A DNA stretch of 64,000 bases from Notospermus geniculatus (taxonomy: Eukaryota; Nemertea; Pilidiophora; Heteronemertea; Lineidae). Below are positions 20,601-29,600 of the stretch, piece after piece; the stretch's first letter is position 1; every line of letters starts with the position of its first letter. A program made the position numbers and the translations under genes. The notes under the pieces were generated by a model. That model saw nothing but the letters and a program-made list of their open reading frames with translations. It searched no databases and was not told the origin of the DNA. The DNA is taken from positions 62,062-126,061 of the forward strand of contig NMRB01001437.1 in the NCBI GenBank assembly GCA_002633025.1, in the 5' to 3' direction.

Positions 20601-23600
20601 ATCTTATAATTGATGGTGGCCATGTTGGATATTTTATCAACCTGGGTCCGTACTCATAAACGCACCAAATCAAAGTGTGATACTTAGAGTTAAGTACTAG
20701 TTTTATGTCGTGAATATGGGCCCTGGAGTTGAGCTGTTGTCTGCAATGTACCGTGCCATGTAATGACTATACACAGTTACGGTGGACCGCACTTTGTGCC
20801 CTATCTCCTCCTTAGTTCGGGCTTGAATCCTACGAAGAGCGGCCTGCGTGTCCAGTACAATAGGAAGAGAGTGCCCTTACGGCATTTTAGTTTTAAATGA
20901 AGTGATATTTGTATGAAAAAGTGATATTTGTATGAAAAAAATCAAATCGGCAGTGTGGTGACCTGTGCTGCCATCTACGAGAGGTGTAACACACCAGACG
21001 TGATGCTGCTGCCTAGGAATGCAAGTCCGCCAAATAATAGCCCACTACTGTAAAGTTCTATTCGAATGGTCATGGTCTCTAGCCATATACATGTATTCTA
21101 ATCCCTCGCTGAACAATAAGACCGCACTTTGGTTTCGGGGGGGGGGACTTCGATTTCCTTCACACCGGGTCGACAAAAATATGAGAAGACCCGTCATACC
21201 AGGGATTTTGATCAAATAAGCCAGCGATTTTCCCGAAGACAGCTTGCCTGTCTATGCAAAAGGAATTTTATGGACGGGGGCCTAGAGCAGCAGAGGTCAA
21301 CTTACCCCACGACTTGTGTTCCTGTGGCAGTGAAGGCATGGGAAATGGTGTCGTATTGGCAGTAAACATGAACATTGGCATCTTCACTGCTCCTTCCGTA
21401 GTTTTTCATCTGAAGTACTAGCCAGTTCTGGTACTCGATATGGCGGTGCTGAAACATGAACGGTAACATGAAATACTGCAATCTGCATCTTGCGGTAAAG
21501 CGTAGGTCACATATCCACTCCGGGGCCCGTACGGCGAGTAAAAACAGACATTTTGACCAATCTCCACGGTGTCCAGTTTGATCCAGTTTAATTTCCACTT
21601 GTCTATTGAGGCGATTTCGGCATAAATTCATCTTAGATCCGAGTTTCAGTCTATAAAATCCACAGCAAGCCGCTGGGTGGGGAAAATCGTACGGGGCCCG
21701 GTGGATTTGTGACCTGGCTTAATCTGCAGCGCGTCCGGTAACTGCCGAAGTCGGTGTTCCCCGATACCAGTTCCGATCCATGTGCCAAACTTCGCCCCCG
21801 ACCTTTTGCTTCCCGAGGTTCCTCATTGGTCGTCACCACTAAGCAAATTTTCGACCAATAAGAGCTTACCGTAGGGTAGGTAACGCGAGTTCCACAAGCC
21901 TCGGTTTCATTGGTTGCAAGGTTGAGGTCGACGCACCAATCACCATTGGCTGCCTCGTATTCAAAACGGCAAGGATCCTGGCCAAGGTGTTTTTCGATGT
22001 AGATGAAGGACTCCTTGTCGGCGAGTCTGGTGGCCATGTTTGGGAATCGTGTCGTGTTGTGGGGATTGTAACATATGGTCATGGTACTTGCGGCGCAGGT
22101 TATGTTTACTGTAACGAGAAACGTGTGCTATGAAATGATCTGCGGTAGTGTTTCTCCGCTTTGAGAAGCAACTACCTTGAAGGGAGTTAGAAATAAGTGG
22201 AAAATATGAAGTGGAAATTTTGCACTTGTGCGAGTTTTTCAATTTCTCAAAATTGGGGCGACATTTTTCCCATTGAGAAATATCGCCCCAAAAAATCAGA
22301 CATACATGTATAATGTCCTGTAATTGAGAAAATTTCTCAAAATGGGAAAAAATTCTATCCCTATTTGAAAAATTGAAAAAACTGCGCAAAAGTGCCAAAA
22401 TTCCCAATTCTTATTGTCCACTTTTATTTCTTAGTCCCTTGTAGGCCTATCGTACATCGCTAGATAAGAAAAACGTACGCGAGTAAATAAAGGATGTCAC
22501 GGGTGGATTTAGTTCCCCGAAGGTAGGGGTCCAACCAACCCCGTTCCGTTCTTTAGGCAGTATAATTCCATTGCGAGGAATCCTCATTTGCTCGCAGCGA
22601 GCTCGGTGGTAGAGCCAACGAGGCCGGCAGAGTTAGTCTGCAACATATCCCAACATTCTATTTCTGAATCTATGCCCATTTGTTGTCATACCGTGGTTTA
22701 CTTCACAATCTTTGCTGGGATCATTGAAATCTGTCGTGCTTCTAGTGGCTGGACACATACACCCATCTCTGATACCGTCCTCATCAATGTCGTAACAAAT
22801 TCCTCCTCTCTTTTGGCACCACTGGCAGTTTCGGTCGGTTTCTTTGGCGATTGAGCGATCTGAAAAGCAACGCAGATAAAATTTCAGACCAAAGACTTGC
22901 TCTTAACCAAAAAGAGTCCCTGGGGGTTCTTTTCCACTCGCCAGAGTGGCCCCAAGGGTCTATATAGAACTGTAAAGAACCCGAGAAGGTTTCATCTAGA
23001 AATTTGTCGCCAAAGAACCCATAAGGTTTCATTAGAGATTGCCGTCGCCAAAGAACCCTTAAATTTTTCGACGCCACATGTTATTTTGTTATGTATTGAA
23101 ATCTTCCTAATTCCATTACATCATGTAATGAAATTTGTCGATCCCAAATGCTTTGCAGTGTACGGGAGAAACAGACGTCCCAGTCCGCATGGAAGAAGTA
23201 CCCCCTGGGCCTGGTAGACTGAATTCGGCAACATGACGGCCAAATTGTTTTACCATTGAAAAAAAAAAGACCCGTTCAGTCCAGCCAATGGCTAGTATTC
23301 ATAAAAGCTAGCAAATGCTTTACTTAAGATTTGCACAGCAATGTCCAACGTAAATGTACTGCAAAACTTGAAGTAAAAGCATTTGCCATCTTTTACGAAT
23401 ATCAGCCATTGGGTCATGAATAAAGACTAGTAAATGCTTTTACTTAAAGACTAGTAAATGCTTTTACTTAAAGATAATATATCACGGATATTTTCGCGGG
23501 CCACGAAAATCATTGTTTATTTACATTTTGTTTGTTTATTTCTCGTTTTTCTTTGTCTTATGAGTAATTTGTTGGTGGCGTGCCCCTCTAGAAATTCTTT

Positions 23601-26600
23601 TGATACTGAAAATATTCAATTTGGTGGGTTGGCATGTCCCAAAAGTCCAAAATAACATGATGTAAACATCAATGTTTACAAACATTAAACGTAAACAATG
23701 AAGTCGTGATATATTATCTTTAAGATTTTTACAACATTGCCTGTGCATGCAATGGCATGCAATGCAAAATTCAAGTAAAAGCATGTATTGCAAAATTCAA
23801 GTACAAGCATTTACTGGTTTTTATTCATATGAACCAATAAATCGGGAGGCAAGCCACAACATGGTTTGGGATTGGTGGTTATGGCCAAAAAAGGAGGAGG
23901 GCGGCTTAACCAACTTCGAACCTCCGAAGAATTATGTTTCCAACTGATGGCAGAAAGGAAGTTTACCTAAACCGATATCGCATCCAATTGAAAGGTTGGT
24001 CGGGTCGCTACTGTTCTTCGATTCTGGACAAGAGCAGCCATCATGTGTCTTTCGTTTCCTCCACTTCGTATCCCAAGTGGAAATCTAAAAATTCAAGGTG
24101 CATCATAATTCTCTCGGTTTTACATGATACGCTAAAAGCACTGGCAGCAGGGACATTTGTGGTACCAACCATCTCCAGAAATGCATTCGGTCCTGGAAAT
24201 GAAGTTGAATTTCGTATTTCGTACTTAGCGTTTCGTCAGATTTCCGAAACCTTCCTATTGATGCACCTCGTATGCAATGAGCAATAACAACGGACATCTT
24301 ACACAGGACATTCTTTCCTGTTACACCGAGGACTGTTTAGCAGACCACTTACTCTTCGAGGAATCCTTTTCATCGCTGAAGTCCAGATTATCTCGAGTAT
24401 CTCGACGGACTCTGACAGGTCCACTCTGGATGGATGACACCAATTCCGTCGGCGCCCCTGATGGCAGTTCGCGGACTTCCCTCTTCAGCATCACCTCTTC
24501 AGCAATGGCCCTCCTCTTCCTCCGTGCGGTTGTACAGTTAACCTGCAATTAAGAGGAAGCTGTTATACATTTTCCTTTGCTTGGATTCGGGCCCCTCAGA
24601 AGAGCAATAAAGACACCAATTTCCTTTGCTTGGATTCGGGCCCCTCAGAAGAGCAATAAAGACACCAAGTTTACTGTTTTTATGGTCCAATGCGATCACT
24701 GAGCAAAGTCCGAAGAATTACAGCTTAATTACATTACATAAATAAAACCGAGAAATCCACCAAATATGAAAATCAGGTACAGTTTAAGAGAAAAAGCGCG
24801 TGAATGGCGTATTTAGGGGAGGGGCAGCAATGTCACAAACCCATAGACCCCGGGTGGCGAGCGTGTCTTGACCTGCACTTCATGTACACCATACACGCTC
24901 AGGACATTAAAGAAGTTACAGGAAGTAAAATCAACAAGTGTCATGGCTGCCCGTCTTGGAAAATCTAGCAGCATTCATGAATGGGCATCCTAGCTACGAT
25001 AGAGGGCAGCACACCGAAACTCGGTCCTATACAATGGACGGCTTTTGTGTGGAAAATCGATCAGGACCGAGTTGCCAGTTTCATTTCAATAGATTTAACC
25101 ACTGGTGACACCTATTGAGGCAGTGAGCTAGGGTCCTCATTCACATGCGGAGTACTCTGTATCTGTTCCTTGCTGATATTGCTATCAAAAGGGGTGGACT
25201 AAGTAGAAAAAAAACTAACTTTATGCTACACTTTGAAGATCAAACAACATGCGTAACATTTCTTGGGAAAGTGTTCCGTCTACAAGTTGTTCGTTTCGAC
25301 CTAATAGGGAGGTCGAGAAAGCAAACGACAAACGTAAACGTTAACGACAGCGTTATTTTTGTACCGAAAATGCAATATAAAATCTGGTTAGTGTGTAGTA
25401 TGAAAAATAACGTTGACGTAAAGTTTACGTTTATCGTTTCATTGCAAACCTCCCTATAGAGTTTGAAGGTAGGTATGAACAAAAGAATTTGTCGCCAGTC
25501 ACGGTCTATGGAGATTAACTTCGATTGTTTTGGAAGTCTGTTCTTTTGTTGTATGCCTCCAACATGGCCGCTGTGACCGTCACGTGCAAACACTATTAGC
25601 TAATTAGTGCGTTCAAAGACGAAACTAGGTTCAGCCTGTACATAAAACAGGAATGGGAGCAAAGTTAAACGATATAGGAACGAATATCCTGGTACGTTCG
25701 TCATGGCTCATGGAAGAGAAATGAACGTTTGAAAATACTCACCGGTTCGCAGTTCTCGTCATTCCTACAAACACGGACAGCACAGTGGAAGAAGACTAAG
25801 TCCGTATCCTCGAATTGGAACATGGGGAATAAACCGGTCATTGAGATTTTCGCATTGACTGGGTCCGGTTGGAAATTGTTTCTTCGTGTCAGGTAGGAAT
25901 CCTCAACTGGACAGCTGTAATGGAGAAATGACGTTGCTTTTCTTCGTGATGACGTTGGAACTTTATCATGATATATCCAGCGATTATCGAGTCCACAAGG
26001 GCAATGGGTCATGAATAAGGACTAGCAAATGCTTTTACTTCAGATCGCCGTAGTGGACTCGCTGGACGCGATTTCCACCAATGGCGAAGATGTGGTCAAT
26101 TTCAGTCTGTCGGCGACCGGTGTCAGTTCCTTGCGATCGTATTCAATCGCAGGTTGCAAAAGCAAGTCTCAATGCAGAAAATCAGGGGCCTGATTCACAA
26201 AGCACACTTCGGCTAAGTGTGGTCTTAGTGTACTCTTAACTATTGTTCATAAATCCCCACACAATAGTTAAGAGTACACTAAGATCACACTTACGCGTAA
26301 GTGTGCTTTGTGAATCAGGCCCCAGGATTCCTAGCTTTAGGCGAGACTGATGAGCAGCTGCCTGGATTGATCCCAGTTGATAGACTAGTCATTAATAAGG
26401 TTTATAACAATCTCCACTTTATTGGGGCCCATCACTGATAATGGTTTATAATTTTTTTCTAAACCCAAAAAATCTGGTACAGGACGTGCACTTGGCTCTG
26501 GTAATCGAGGATTGTGGTAGCCGAGTGTACACTTACGCTTCATAGAGGAGCAAGATTGAAGATGTTGCCGGATCTGCCAGTTCCGGTCTGTTCGAGGCTA

Positions 26601-29600
26601 TGCAGACTTCAGGCCTGATCGAATGGTAGACGTCCTTGTCTTCCGTCATCTCGATGATCAACATGGCAGGCTGACCCAGACGGAGGCCTTGCAGGGTAGC
26701 ATCTCGGCCAAATTCATCTTTGACTTTCATTATTACAGAAGGGTGGACCTCTTCTCCTTCTGATGCCATTGCAATGAAACTGGAAAAGACAATACATGTA
26801 CAACATGTAAGACAATCTTATTATAATTGACTGTGGCCATGTTGAATATTTTATCAACCTGGAGTTGAGCTGTTATCTGCTGTACCTTGCCATGTAATGA
26901 CAATACACAGTTACGGTGGACCGGTGTAACATTTCAGTATGGCCCGCGTGCCAGTGTGACATTACAATAGATTGACGGAATAAGCAGGCTTGACATTGGG
27001 CGACACACAGAAACAGCGAGTGAGTTTCCTAGTGTGTTCCAAACAATGGAAGTCACACAGAACGGCCACACTGAAAAACGTTACACCGGACTTTGTGCCC
27101 GATCTCCTCCATGGTTATGGCTTGAATGCTACGAAGAGCGGCCTGCGTGTCCAGTACAATAGGAGTAGAGTGCCCTTACGGCATTTTGGTTTTAAATGAA
27201 GTGGTATTTGTATGAAAAAGATCAAATCAGCAGTGTGGTGACCTGTGCTGCCATCTCCGAGAGGTGTAACACACCAGACGTGATGCTGCTGCCTAGGAAT
27301 GCAAGTCCGCCAAATATTATACACTGTAATAGCCCGCTATTGTAAAGTTATATTCGAATGGTCATGGTCTAGCTATATATTCTAATCCCACGCTGAACAA
27401 TAAGACCAGACTTTGGTTCCTAGGGGGACTTGGATTTCCTTCGCGCCGGATCGACGAAAAATACCAGAAGACCCGTCATACAAGGGATTTTGATCAACTA
27501 AGCCAGCGATTTTCCCGAAGACAGCTTGCCTGTCTATGCAAACCGAATTTTATGGACGTGGGCCTAGAGCAGCAGAGGTCAACTTACCCCACGACTTGTG
27601 TTCCTGTGGCAGTGAAGGCATGGGAAATGGTGTCGTATTGGCAGTAAACATGAACGTTGGCATCTTCACTGCTCCTTCCGTAGTCTTTCATCTGAAGTAC
27701 TAGCCAGTTCTGGTACTCGATATGGCGGTGCTGAAACGTGAACGTGAACATGAAAATATTGGGATATGCATCTTGTGGTAATTTGCAGCGCGTCCGATGT
27801 AACATCAGCCAGTGTTCGCATCTTAGTGTTCCCCTCCTATTGTCTGACGGAATAAACGGAGACTTGACAATGGGAGGACATGTAGATCTTTCTGCCAGCG
27901 TTCCCAAACAATAAGGGGGATACGCTCACCCACAAACACTGGCAGATATAACACCAGTCGTTCTCCGATACCAATTCCGATCCATTTGCTAAGCTTCATC
28001 CAACCTTTTGCTTCCCGACGTTTGCCAAGCTTCATCCAACCTATTGCTTGCCGACGTTCTTCATTTGGTGCTCACCACTGAGCAAATTTTCGACCAATAA
28101 TGGCTGCGACACACGATCAAATTTTTTATCCAATTTTCCGAATAGGCTCAATAAAGGCCCACATGCGGGTTTATACATTGAAGCCCCAATAGGCCCGGAA
28201 TATTTCCAACGAATTGGGATGAAAAATTTGATCGTGTGGACGGCCGTTAGAAAGCTTACCGTAGGGTAAGTAACGCGAGTTCCACAAGCCTCAGTTTCAT
28301 TTGTTGCAAGGTTGAGGTCAACGCACCAATCACCATTGGCTGCCTCGTATTCAAAACGGCATGGATCCTGGCCGAGGTGTTTTTCGATGTAGATGTACGA
28401 CTCCTTGTCGGCGAGTCTGGTGGCCATGTTTGGGAATCGTGTCGTGTTGTGCGGATTGTAACATATGGTCATGGTACTTGCGGCGCAGGTTATGTTTACT
28501 GTAACGAGAAACGTGCTATGAAATGACCTGCGGTAGTGTTTCTCCGCTTTGAGAAGGAATTGCGTTGAAGGGTGCTAGAAATACAAGTGGAAAATAAGCG
28601 GAAATTTTCCACTTCTGTGCGAAATTTAATTTCTCAAATTTGGGTGAAATTTTTCCCCTTTGGAGAAATACCGCCCGAAAAATCAGACAAGGTCATGAAG
28701 AAAATTTCTCAAATGGGAAAATTTTTATCCCAATTTGAGAAATCTGCGCAAAAGGGCCAAAATTCCGAATTCTTATTGCAGACTTATTTGTTAGTCCCTT
28801 GTATCGTACATCGCTAGATAAGCAAAACGTACGCGCGTAAATAAAGGGGGTCATGGGGTGGAATTAGTTTTCCAAAGGTGTGGGGGATCTAACCCCCAAC
28901 CCAGTTCCGTTATAGGCAGCATTGCGAGGAATCCTCATTTGCTCGCGGTGAGCTCGGCGGTATTAGAGCCAACGAGGCTGGCAGAGTTCATCTGCAACAT
29001 CTCCCTACGTTCTATCTCTGAATCTATGCCCATCTGTTGTCCTACCGTGGTTTACTTCACAATCTTTGCTGGGATCATTGAAGTCTGTCGTGCTTCTAGT
29101 GGCTGGACACATACACCCATCTCTGATACCGTCCTCATCAATGTCGTAACAAATTCCTCCTCTCTTTTGGCACCACTGGCAGTTTCGGTCGGTTTCTTTG
29201 GCGATTGAGCGATCTGAAAAGCAACGCAGATAAAATTTCAGACCAAAGACCCAATTTGACCACCAAAACTTGCTCTTAACCAAAAAGAGTTCCTGGGGTT
29301 CTTTTCCACTCGCCAGAGGAACCCCAAGGTTCTATATATAACTGTAAAGAACCCGAGGAGGTTTCATATAGGAATTTGTCGCCAAAGAACCCACAAGGTT
29401 TCATTAGAAATTTCTGTCGCCAAAGAACCCTTAAGGTTCCAGATAACCCTTTTCTGGAAGGAAAGGTTCTCTCACCACAAAGGGTTCTATCTGGAACCTC
29501 TAGGGGTTCTTAAACTCGAGGGTTCTTAAATCAGGAGGGTTTAAGTCGCAGCAAAGAACCGTTTCGGCTAATAGATGCCAACGTTGGGACACGCACATAC

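Larger units (their letters stand above)
18076..24041. repeat. Tandem segmental duplication, copy A
   Basis: This segment matches 24044-30588 nearly throughout, apart from copy-specific insertions and a deletion. It holds ZP cassette A and ends inside the duplicate of exon 30514-30816. The copy-B match starts at TGTGTCTTTCGTTTCCTCC (18077 and 24043). Confidence 0.85.

Noticed and set aside
21448-21475. Acceptor TTGCAG at 21475 giving a longer ZP2 exon in copy A
   Set aside because: Copy B has lost that AG (CAATAT) and gained a base. The TTTCAG acceptor at 21448/27730 exists in both copies, keeps phase and gives the normal CGT-to-YxN spacing of ZP domains.
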